Source: a virus
Strand: one strand, 5' to 3'
Virus record (IMG/VR): IMGVR_UViG_3300005613_000337
Coordinates: 1 to 27,661 of that record
Length of the DNA stretch: 27,661 nt
Shown here one piece after another: positions 22,069 to 27,374 of the stretch. The first letter of the stretch is position 1, and each line of letters opens with the position of its first letter. The position numbers and the translations under genes were made by a program. Under the pieces are notes generated by a model. That model was not told the origin of the DNA and searched no databases. It was given only the letters and a program-made list of their open reading frames with translations.

Positions 22069-22544
22069 TATGCTACTACTGCTTTAATTAGTTCTTCTCT
22101 GTATATTGCCATTAAAGCCGTTCTAATTTGGCTTATTATCCTTTGCAAGTGTTCATTCATTGTATGCTCAATAAACTCGGTTCTTCGCCCATTGTTGGTA
22201 TATTGATAAGCTCCTTGTGTTGGGCTTCCTTCTCGCTTAATTGCAGTTGCGATTGCCCATGCCGCGCTATCTGCTTCTTTGCCGCTTGCTATACCTTTAA
22301 TCTCTACCCACTCTCTGATAGCTTCAACAGGTGGCATACTTCCCGCCTTTCTACCATCATTCACATATTGCAAGTAATCAAGGCCAAATATCTTTACGTT
22401 TAAATCTCTACCATTAAGCTCTGATTCTTGCCTAATAGATGCAACACCGCGACCGCTTGCATTGTGCCCTTGCTCTATGAACTCCCTTTGAAGCTCTTTA
22501 ACTAAATTATCTGCTATGTAATTAATTCTACTTAGCATTTCCAA
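22068..22544 (-). CDS. HK97 gp10-like tail/head-tail joining protein
   Basis: 158 residues. The middle motif LQYVNDGRKAGSMPPVEAIR, followed by EWVEIKGI, is the characteristic Y-x-x-x-G-R-x-x-G-x-M-P-P signature of gp10-like phage proteins. It is followed by AWAIATAIKREGSPTQGAYQ, the second conserved block of the family. These proteins act at the head-tail joint or tail completion. The start at 22544 overlaps the preceding gene by 13 bases. The family call is firm; the exact role varies between phages. Confidence 0.8.
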   Translation of the reverse strand: MEMLSRINYIADNLVKELQREFIEQGHNASGRGVASIRQESELNGRDLNVKIFGLDYLQYVNDGRKAGSMPPVEAIREWVEIKGIASGKEADSAAWAIATAIKREGSPTQGAYQYTNNGRRTEFIEHTMNEHLQRIISQIRTALMAIYREELIKAVVA

Positions 22545-22969
22545 TAGTTGGTAAAGTTTAAAGTCATTCTAACGCTTATGTATTGACTATTGCCAAACCT
22601 TAATATTTCGTTGTGTGATTGTTGCCCAACTATTGACCTTTGCAAGTTTCTATCATTCGTGCAAGCTGTATTAACCACACTTATAAGTGTATTCATTGCC
22701 GTATCCCATGCCGCTTGTTTTGTTGTTGTTTGGCGTTGTGTATCGTTGTACTTCTCTAATACGTATAAGTCTAAGGTGTAACCAATATCACCGCTACCAT
22801 GTCTTAACAAGCTCTCAGATGCTTGACCGCTAAAAGGTATTTGCAAAAATACTAACTCGCTATAAGCGTTTGAAGGCTTGTTTAAATCTTCGGCTATTGT
22901 ACCAAACAAAAACTCTTTGCTTAGTTCGGTGCAAGCTGTTTCTATTGCACTAACTATATTACTAAGCAT
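22532..22969 (-). CDS. Tail terminator/completion-like protein
   Basis: 145 residues. An N-terminal helix (IVSAIETACTELSKEFLFG) is followed by a beta strand ending in FLQIPFSG. The segment GSGDIGYTLDLYVLEKYNDT is a strand-loop typical of small tail-completion proteins. A helix (AAWDTAMNTLISVVNTAC) and a final strand pair (ISVRMTLNFTNYW) complete an alpha-beta pattern like that of tail terminator proteins. The neighbouring gp10-like gene supports this. No sharp motif, so moderate confidence. Confidence 0.55.
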   Translation of the reverse strand: MLSNIVSAIETACTELSKEFLFGTIAEDLNKPSNAYSELVFLQIPFSGQASESLLRHGSGDIGYTLDLYVLEKYNDTQRQTTTKQAAWDTAMNTLISVVNTACTNDRNLQRSIVGQQSHNEILRFGNSQYISVRMTLNFTNYWKC

Positions 22970-23177
22970 TAATAGAAGCTTTTAAATTGGTAACGTATGT
23001 ATTAAGGCTATCTTTTACGCTTTGCTTCATTTCAGGTATTGCGTTTGATGTGCCTTCTAATGGTGCTTGACTAATTAATTTAAAGAAATTGAAATATGAA
23101 ACGGTATCTATTTCATTCAACACTCTCTCAGCGTTTTCTATTTTATTTAAAATGGCTTTTAGCTCTTGAGTTGTCAT
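22962..23177 (-). CDS. Small helical protein, first gene of tail block
   Basis: 71 residues, not recognised. It has a helical N-terminus (TQELKAILNKIENAERVLNE), a central SYFNFFKLISQAPLEGTSNA and a helical end (VKDSLNTYVTNLKASI). It is the first gene after the terminator at 23201-23231 and the TATATTTC box, so it opens the tail operon. It overlaps the next gene by eight bases. Presumably a minor virion or assembly protein, from position only. Confidence 0.55.
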   Translation of the reverse strand: MTTQELKAILNKIENAERVLNEIDTVSYFNFFKLISQAPLEGTSNAIPEMKQSVKDSLNTYVTNLKASINA

Positions 23178-23190
23178 GTTGCATTTTTAC

Positions 23191-23198
23191 GAAATATA
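23191..23198 (-). promoter_or_regulatory. Late-type promoter box TATATTTC (tail block)
   Basis: TATATTTCG on the minus strand, 13 bases before the ATG at 23177, directly after an intrinsic terminator. It matches the head-block box (13651-13644). No TTCGATGAA pair is found at 28-29 bp upstream. Confidence 0.45.
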
Positions 23199-23200
23199 CT

Positions 23201-23231
23201 AAAAAAGCCCGTACTAATTAAAGTACAGGCT
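23201..23231 (-). terminator. Intrinsic terminator before the tail block
   Basis: AGCCCGTAC (23206-23214) pairs with GTACAGGCT (23223-23231), 9 bp with one G-T wobble in the RNA, 8-base loop, then six T on the minus strand (23206-23201). It ends the one-gene unit at 23259-23504. Confidence 0.8.
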
Positions 23232-23258
23232 CGGTGTAGCTATGAAGAAAAAAAGTTT

Positions 23259-23504
23259 TTACTTGTTGTTGAAGTATTCTTCAGTTTTAGGTTCTGCAAT
23301 AATTAAATCACATACAATGCTTTCTAAAGTCAATTTATTAAAAGTAAAGTCTTGCTCAATAAAAAATATTGTTTCGTCATAGTTTTGATTGTTATCCATG
23401 CAGTAAGCAATATGCTTATTTATTCTTTTAGCAATGTTTAAAGTTTGATTAGCGTTAAAGCCTTGGCTTGCGATTGTGTTAAGTGCGTTGTTAAAAGTGT
23501 TCAT
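23259..23504 (-). CDS. Hypothetical protein, single-gene unit (81 aa)
   Basis: The ATG at 23504 (MNTFNNALNTIASQGFNANQ) is the start. The frame opens further to 23528, but that first codon is the TTG of the -7 box and would lie before the transcript start. The 81-residue product is helical and acidic at the end (DLIIAEPKTEEYFNNK), with ITL-type spacing (TLNIAKRINKHIAYCMDNNQ, then ETIFFIEQDFTF). Not recognised. It stands alone between operator-promoter element B and a terminator, so it is independently controlled with the early/middle set although it sits between two virion-related regions. Confidence 0.65.
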   Translation of the reverse strand: MNTFNNALNTIASQGFNANQTLNIAKRINKHIAYCMDNNQNYDETIFFIEQDFTFNKLTLESIVCDLIIAEPKTEEYFNNK

Positions 23505-23525
23505 CTTTGTTTGTTTTTGATGATT

Positions 23526-23592
23526 CAAATATAAAACGCCTTACCCCTACTAAATCAATCATTTCGATGAACTAAACCAAACCTTCGATGAA
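23526..23592 (-). promoter_or_regulatory. Operator-promoter element B
   Basis: The -7 box TATATTTG (23533-23526), a 29-bp spacer, proximal site ttcgatgaa (23563-23571) and distal site ttcgatgaa (23584-23592), start-to-start 21 bp; both are exact consensus. The leader after the box (AATCATCAAAAACAAACAAAG) leads directly to the ATG at 23504. Confidence 0.75.
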
Positions 23593-23594
23593 TT

Positions 23595-23621
23595 AAAAAG
23601 CCCTGTCGTTAAACAGGGCTT
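23595..23621 (-). terminator. Intrinsic terminator after glycosyltransferase gene
   Basis: AAGCCCTG (23598-23605) pairs perfectly with CAGGGCTT (23614-23621) with an 8-base loop, followed by T5 on the minus strand. It ends the unit containing the GT9-like gene. Here the terminator lies just upstream of the operator pair rather than through it. Nothing else is seen in 23622-23654. Confidence 0.75.
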
Positions 23622-23654
23622 AAATCAAATCAAACAAACATCAAAACTAAAGAA

Positions 23655-24395
23655 CTACAAACTTAATATTAAATCGTTGACTCTATGCCATTCGCTTTGC
23701 ATTAAGTAAGTGCAATCTAACCCGCTATTCATACAACGTGGTAACTGTGTATTTTTCCAAAATACAAACATCTTTTTGTTCATTGCCCCTGCTGCATGGA
23801 TTAACCCCGTATCATTACCTATTACCAAACTTGCACCACTAAGCAAAGATAAAGCGTGTCTAACGTTGCCAATTCCTTTTGCGTAAGGTTGTAGCCATGT
23901 GTTACGCTGTAAGTCGTTTATACTGCCTGTAAATACTATTTCAAAGTTCTTTTTCTTACAAGCCTTAACAGCATTTAGCAAAGTAGCTAAATCAACTTCT
24001 TTTGTATCTAAGTATTGCCTTGACTCATTACCTGAGCCATGCACAATAACTACATAAGGCACTTTTGGTATGTCGTAACCTTTAGGCTTGTCAATATAGC
24101 ATCTTTGACCGTTCCACTTCTCACCGATTACATTCTCATAAATAAATTGATAATCGGGTTTATTGTTCCAATTAGTACCCGTTAAAACACTTGTAAATAA
24201 TGGCTTTGTATTTGGCTTTTTATCTAATGTATTAATAAACTCGCAATCTTTAAAACAATCCCTTACAAAGGGCAAATCAAAATAAACATCAATAGGATGC
24301 TTTTTAATTTGTGCTAAACGTTTAATAGCTGCTGTGCAGTTTATAAAATTACCTAATCCAAAGTTATGTATTTGATGTATCCACATTTTTTTCAT
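23655..24395 (-). CDS. Glycosyltransferase family 9-like (heptosyltransferase-like)
   Basis: 246 residues. The GT-B fold signature of the ADP-heptose transferase group is present: NFGLGNFINCTAAIKRL at 11-27 (the G-x-G-N/D loop), PYVVIVHGSGNESRQYL at 113-129, FEIVFTGSIND at 151-161 and the nucleotide-sugar block VIGNDTGLIHAAGAMNKKMF at 191-210. It is shorter than bacterial heptosyltransferases (about 320-350), so it is a compact phage form. It probably transfers a sugar to a virion protein or a host surface glycan. It follows the 23-codon oxidoreductase remnant by two bases and is the last gene of its unit. Confidence 0.85.
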   Translation of the reverse strand: MKKMWIHQIHNFGLGNFINCTAAIKRLAQIKKHPIDVYFDLPFVRDCFKDCEFINTLDKKPNTKPLFTSVLTGTNWNNKPDYQFIYENVIGEKWNGQRCYIDKPKGYDIPKVPYVVIVHGSGNESRQYLDTKEVDLATLLNAVKACKKKNFEIVFTGSINDLQRNTWLQPYAKGIGNVRHALSLLSGASLVIGNDTGLIHAAGAMNKKMFVFWKNTQLPRCMNSGLDCTYLMQSEWHRVNDLILSL

Positions 24396-24397
24396 TG

Positions 24398-24469
24398 TTA
24401 CTCGCGACTGCTTGCTTTGTTGTTAGGGGCGATGTAACCACCTGCCCCTATCAATGCGAATGTTTTCAT
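24398..24469 (-). pseudogene. 23-codon remnant resembling Gfo/Idh/MocA sugar oxidoreductase N-terminus
   Basis: The frame reads MKTFALIGAGGYIAP, then NNKASSRE and stop. The first 15 residues closely resemble, from memory, the N-terminus of WlbA/WbpB-type UDP-sugar oxidoreductases (MKNFALIGAAGYIAP, then RHM), i.e. the first strand and glycine-rich loop of a Rossmann fold. A working enzyme needs about 300 more residues. The ATG abuts the previous stop codon and the stop lies two bases before the GT9 start, so it is still translated in the operon. It may be the scar of a deletion, or a kept micro-ORF for translational coupling. The likeness rests on 15 residues. Confidence 0.5.
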
Positions 24470-24721
24470 TTAATACTTTGTTTTTGATATTAGTCCAAAC
24501 TGTAAGTTAAAGCATAGCCAATTTACTTCTCTATATTTATGCCAAAAACGTTCTTTTGTGTAATTTGGGTCATTGGTATCCATTCTAACCGTGCAAGGCT
24601 TTAATCTAAAATAAGGGATTATATCTATTTTACGTGTAATATAAACTCTTATTAAAAAAGGAATAGGTAAAAAGCTCAGGTAAACTGAGCCTTTAAAATC
24701 ATACATAAAAAACTGCTTCAT
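24470..24721 (-). CDS. Hypothetical protein (83 aa)
   Basis: 83 residues, not recognised. It is basic and aromatic-rich. The N-terminal 32 residues are hydrophobic in patches (GSVYLSFLPIPFLIRVYITR) and a second part contains RERFW-like aromatic-basic stretches (YTKERFWHKYREVNWLCFNL). A strand-rich small fold is likely. No catalytic motif. It lies between the 63-aa gene and the sugar-oxidoreductase remnant, 11 bases after the former, in the unit started by element A. No function can be given. Confidence 0.55.
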   Translation of the reverse strand: MKQFFMYDFKGSVYLSFLPIPFLIRVYITRKIDIIPYFRLKPCTVRMDTNDPNYTKERFWHKYREVNWLCFNLQFGLISKTKY

Positions 24722-24732
24722 AGTTAAATATA

Positions 24733-24924
24733 TTAAGCGTTACCAACTATAACGCCTGTTTCAGTAAAATCAATTACAAAATCTTGCAAAAGCATATCAT
24801 TACCTAAATCATCGCCTTTATAATTTTCAATAAATTTAATCATTGCATTAACATCACCTTTTAAAATTACTTGTGCTTGGTTTCCGTTTGATAGGTTGCA
24901 ATAAACTGTTAATGTGTTGTTCAT
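24733..24924 (-). CDS. Hypothetical protein, first gene of element A unit (63 aa)
   Basis: 63 residues: NNTLTVYCNLSNGNQAQVIL, then KGDVNAMIKFIENYKGDDLG, an acidic middle and DFVIDFTETGVIVGNA. The beta-strand, helix, beta-strand pattern suggests a small alpha-beta fold. It is the first gene after operator-promoter element A, with an A-rich leader of about 28 bases, and opens the unit that ends in the GT9-like gene. Not recognised. Confidence 0.6.
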   Translation of the reverse strand: MNNTLTVYCNLSNGNQAQVILKGDVNAMIKFIENYKGDDLGNDMLLQDFVIDFTETGVIVGNA

Positions 24925-24952
24925 TTTTTTACTTTTTGTTTGTTTGATAATG

Positions 24953-25018
24953 TAAAAGTATTAAACCAAACCAAACTACTAAACTATTTTAGACGAACTA
25001 CGCCAAAGCTTCGATAAA
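24953..25018 (-). promoter_or_regulatory. Operator-promoter element A
   Basis: The -7 box TACTTTTA (24960-24953, last base differs from TAnnTTTG), a 28-bp spacer, proximal site ttagacgaa (24989-24997) and distal site ttcgataaa (25010-25018), start-to-start 21 bp. Both are followed by the same four bases, ctac. The distal site abuts the stop codon of the frameshift product. No terminator hairpin is seen here. Confidence 0.65.
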
Positions 25019-25285
25019 CTACTCTTTTTCTTTGATGTAAAATAAAGCGGTTAAAGCATCAATAGCATTTGTTTTTAATACCTTATCCATTGTTCCAAAT
25101 ATACCACTTTGGCTTAATTCCATTAATGCACCATACCAAAAGCCGAAACGCATCATTCTGTTTTGCTTCTCTTGAACTTCCCTTTGAGCTTCTCTACTAA
25201 GTTTAGCCATTTTAGCCATATTGCTACGACCTTTGAATAAAGCTTTAAATCTCTCAGCGTAATCCGTTGCCATTTTTGAAGCAAA
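25019..25285 (-). CDS. -1 frame extension of the 25153-25800 gene
   Basis: An 88-residue extension reached if ribosomes slip back one base on the T9 run. It reads FASKMATDYAERFKALFKGR, continues with helical text (KLSREAQREVQEKQNRMMRF) and ends TALFYIKEKE. It has no good start codon of its own before residue 5 (ATG at 25273). The joined product would be about 260 residues (172 from frame 0 plus 88). The text looks genuinely coding: mixed composition, long amphipathic helices. A start at 25273 or a one-base homopolymer sequencing error are the alternatives. Confidence 0.55.
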   Translation of the reverse strand, partial: FASKMATDYAERFKALFKGRSNMAKMAKLSREAQREVQEKQNRMMRFGFWYGALMELSQSGIFGTMDKVLKTNAIDALTALFYIKEKE

Positions 25286-25800
25286 AAAAAAGCCTGCCAA
25301 ATGGTAAACATATCCACTTCAAGCCATTCACGCTCCCTTTGTAGTATTATTTCATCTTTTACTATTTCACCCTTCTTTTGAAACAATGTAGCACACATCA
25401 AGGCAAACCCTTCTAAATTTAGCTTTGCGCTTTTGTCTGTTGCTTCCTGTATTCTTTGCGTTTCACTCATTACAGCTTGCACCTGCTCAAAAGTGGCATC
25501 ACTCCACCAACTACCATCAATCCGTTTAATCATTTTCGGCAAACGATAACCGTTAATATCTTTTAGCTTTTGCTTTTCAGGTAAACTTTCAAACGTATCT
25601 AAAACCTTTGTAGCAAACTCTTTTAATTTTAAATAAGGTTGCGACTTTTTTAAATAGGTTTCGTCAACATCAAATAGAATTGAGCATAATTTAAATACCA
25701 ATTCGTCACCTTCCAAGTTCTGTATTTGGTGAGTCAATGTGTTGAATTGTCTAAGCGTTATAGACTGCCAACCTTCGAATATGTAACTACTACTCAACAA
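25153..25800 (-). CDS. Putative tail assembly chaperone-like protein (upstream frame)
   Basis: 215 residues. The pattern SITLRQFNTLTHQI, FKLCSILFDVDETYLKKSQP, INGYRLPKMI, ATFEQVQAVM, LEGFALMCATLFQKKGEIVK and MFTIWQAFFLLQKW resembles a group of phage proteins ending in a hydrophobic FFL segment, which I associate with tail assembly chaperones. In that class a -1 frameshift near the end gives a longer form, and a T9 run lies exactly there (25291-25283). The gene is, however, about 9 kb away from the tape measure, whereas chaperone genes normally adjoin it. The start overlaps the preceding gene by 11 bases. Confidence 0.5.
   Translation of the reverse strand: MLSSSYIFEGWQSITLRQFNTLTHQIQNLEGDELVFKLCSILFDVDETYLKKSQPYLKLKEFATKVLDTFESLPEKQKLKDINGYRLPKMIKRIDGSWWSDATFEQVQAVMSETQRIQEATDKSAKLNLEGFALMCATLFQKKGEIVKDEIILQREREWLEVDMFTIWQAFFLLQKWQRITLRDLKLYSKVVAIWLKWLNLVEKLKGKFKRSKTE
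25283..25291 (-). other. T9 slippery run, candidate programmed -1 frameshift
   Basis: In frame 0 the minus strand reads GCT TTT TTT TTG. This contains the T TTT TTT heptamer, a canonical X-XXY-YYZ slip site. Slipping back one base joins the 215-aa frame to the frame ending at 25019. Transcript slippage on the same run could give the same product. Confidence 0.5.
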
Positions 25801-26086
25801 TCTTATCAGCTTTATTAATTAACGCTCTTAATTGCTCTCGAATACCTTTGTAAGTGCTTGAGCCTTTACCTTCTCTTTGCCTTGCATCTACTATTTGACA
25901 AAGCAAACTATGAGAGCTTTTTAATTGGCTCAATACATCTTCCTTTGTTAGCTTAGGCTCATACTTTTTTCTTAGCTCTCTAATTATCTCAGTACGCTTT
26001 AAAGCATGGTAATTAGGCAAAGCCTTTACTTCTACCCTTTTGCGTAACTCAGGAACGCTTAATTGGCTTAATTCTGTTAAATCCAT
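25790..26086 (-). CDS. Small protein with Rho-N/SAP-like helical motif
   Basis: 98 residues. The N-terminal 40 residues (LSQLSVPELRKRVEVKALPN, then LKRTEIIRELRKKY) match the pattern of Rho-N/SAP-like helix-extended-loop-helix motifs, which bind nucleic acid: L-x-x-L-x-V-x-E-L-R, then K-R-x-E-I-I. The rest is helical and basic (RQREGKGSSTYKGIREQLRA). It overlaps both the glycosyltransferase before it and the chaperone-like gene after it by 10-11 bases. It may bind DNA, or be a minor virion component; the family suggests, but does not prove, nucleic-acid binding. Confidence 0.6.
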   Translation of the reverse strand: MDLTELSQLSVPELRKRVEVKALPNYHALKRTEIIRELRKKYEPKLTKEDVLSQLKSSHSLLCQIVDARQREGKGSSTYKGIREQLRALINKADKIVE

Positions 26087-26733
26087 ATTGATAAATGTTT
26101 TATTGCTCTTTGATAACCTTCTCTTACTTTTTCAATTGGTGCATCTTGCTCATTACCTGCACCGTAACTAAACAACGGATTAACGCTACTTAGCACCTTA
26201 TTAACCCACTTAACGCGCTTGCACTCCTTAACAGCATCTTTTAAAAAGTTGTAATCACCGCCTAACTTATTGCCAAACTTTGCAGAAGTAAACGAACCTT
26301 TACAAACTAAAAAACCAATTCCGCTAATATCACCAAACTTCACTAAGTTCTTTTTAAAGCTGTCTAATCTTGGTACTATTACATTGTTAGAAGCATTAAC
26401 ACGCCACAATATCAAATCATGTCCGTTACCTTGCTCCATTGCTATTTTAAGGCTGTTTGGCGAAGTATAGAAATCGTCATCATCAAGAAATGCGAAGTAA
26501 TCACCTTCTTTGCCTATGTTTTCAAGTGCCCAATCTAAGTATTCGTTGTAGTGTTGAAAGTCTGATTTGTTGAGCGTTACGCTTGTTATGCCTTGCACAT
26601 CTTCAAGGTAGGTAGGCAACACATTCTCACTAATAGTAATATGCTCACATTCTATTGATTGAGCTTGCACCGAATCGGTGCACACCTGAAACTTATTAGG
26701 TCTGTTGTTGGTTCGGGTTATTACGTAAATCAT
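26077..26733 (-). CDS. Glycosyltransferase family 2-like (GT-A)
   Basis: 218 residues. It opens with the GT-A strand and loop IYVITRTNNRPNKFQVCTDS and carries a clear D-x-D metal-binding site, FAFLDDDDFYTS, with DDDD at 84-87. After it come LILWRVNASNNVIVPRL and a likely acceptor region (GGDYNFLKDAVKECKRVKWV). Inverting transfer of a nucleotide sugar is expected from the family. It overlaps the next glycosyltransferase by four bases, forming a tight set of three. The acceptor is unknown: virion protein, host surface glycan or DNA are all conceivable. Confidence 0.85.
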   Translation of the reverse strand: MIYVITRTNNRPNKFQVCTDSVQAQSIECEHITISENVLPTYLEDVQGITSVTLNKSDFQHYNEYLDWALENIGKEGDYFAFLDDDDFYTSPNSLKIAMEQGNGHDLILWRVNASNNVIVPRLDSFKKNLVKFGDISGIGFLVCKGSFTSAKFGNKLGGDYNFLKDAVKECKRVKWVNKVLSSVNPLFSYGAGNEQDAPIEKVREGYQRAIKHLSIWI

Positions 26734-27374
26734 TTATTAAATGGCGTTTTAAACGTCTCTGCTCCACGAATACCACCCCACTTATTTATGTACCTTATAT
26801 GGTTCTTTCTAAACCGTTGTTCATTCTCTTTGGCTGCTTCTTCATCATGCTTTAGCACACCACTACCATAATGCTCAAATTCTAAATCAATCAACTCAAT
26901 GTTAATGCCCTTTAGCTTGCATTGATAACGAAAATCATTATCTTCAAAATAAGCACCTTCAAAGCCTTCGTCAAATGGTCTTAACGTGCCGAAATACTGT
27001 AAGATAAAAGTAGGGTTAACAGCGAATAAAGCGAAGTCAGGTTGACCGTCTTTTGTTTTAGCTGCTGCAATGCCGTGTTTTATAGCTGCATTCTTTAGCT
27101 CTGTAATGTCAGGGAATTGTATGTCTTGATTTGCTATAATACAATAACTATCCATTAACCTATCAGCCATTGAAATCGCATCGTTCCAAGCTCCCGCAAC
27201 TGAATTTACATCACGCTCAACAAATCGAGTTTTACCAAACAACTTATAAAGCTTTTCATCTTCTAAGTCAAAAGCATTTATAAAGCCGTCAGGTGGTGTT
27301 GGGCAACTATTAACACACTTCTCAAGCAACTCATAATTCTTTTGCTCACGTACATAAACGGGTATCGCTATCAT
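26730..27374 (-). CDS. Glycosyltransferase-like protein (GT-A)
   Basis: 214 residues. The N-terminus MIAIPVYVREQKNYELLEKC fits a GT-A strand and first helix. NQD at 82-84 within YCIIANQDIQFPDITEL occupies the place of the D-x-D metal site. The later EGAYFEDNDFRYQCKLKGIN carries the acidic E-D pair of the acceptor/catalytic region of family 2 enzymes. The end (EFEHYGSGVLKHDEEAAKEN, then RYINKWGG) is typical of phage and capsule rhamnosyl/galactosyltransferase-like proteins. It overlaps both neighbouring glycosyltransferases by four bases. Catalytic competence is likely but the first metal site is non-standard (NQD). Confidence 0.75.
   Translation of the reverse strand: MIAIPVYVREQKNYELLEKCVNSCPTPPDGFINAFDLEDEKLYKLFGKTRFVERDVNSVAGAWNDAISMADRLMDSYCIIANQDIQFPDITELKNAAIKHGIAAAKTKDGQPDFALFAVNPTFILQYFGTLRPFDEGFEGAYFEDNDFRYQCKLKGINIELIDLEFEHYGSGVLKHDEEAAKENEQRFRKNHIRYINKWGGIRGAETFKTPFNK

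Noticed and set aside
23504-23528. Upstream extension of the 81-aa gene
   Set aside because: The first codon would be TTG inside the -7 box of element B, before any transcript start.
23622-23654. Plus-strand AATCAAACAAACATC words resembling the operator-unit leaders, as a rightward leader
   Set aside because: No plus-strand gene or promoter box follows; probably the 3' untranslated end of the GT9 unit.
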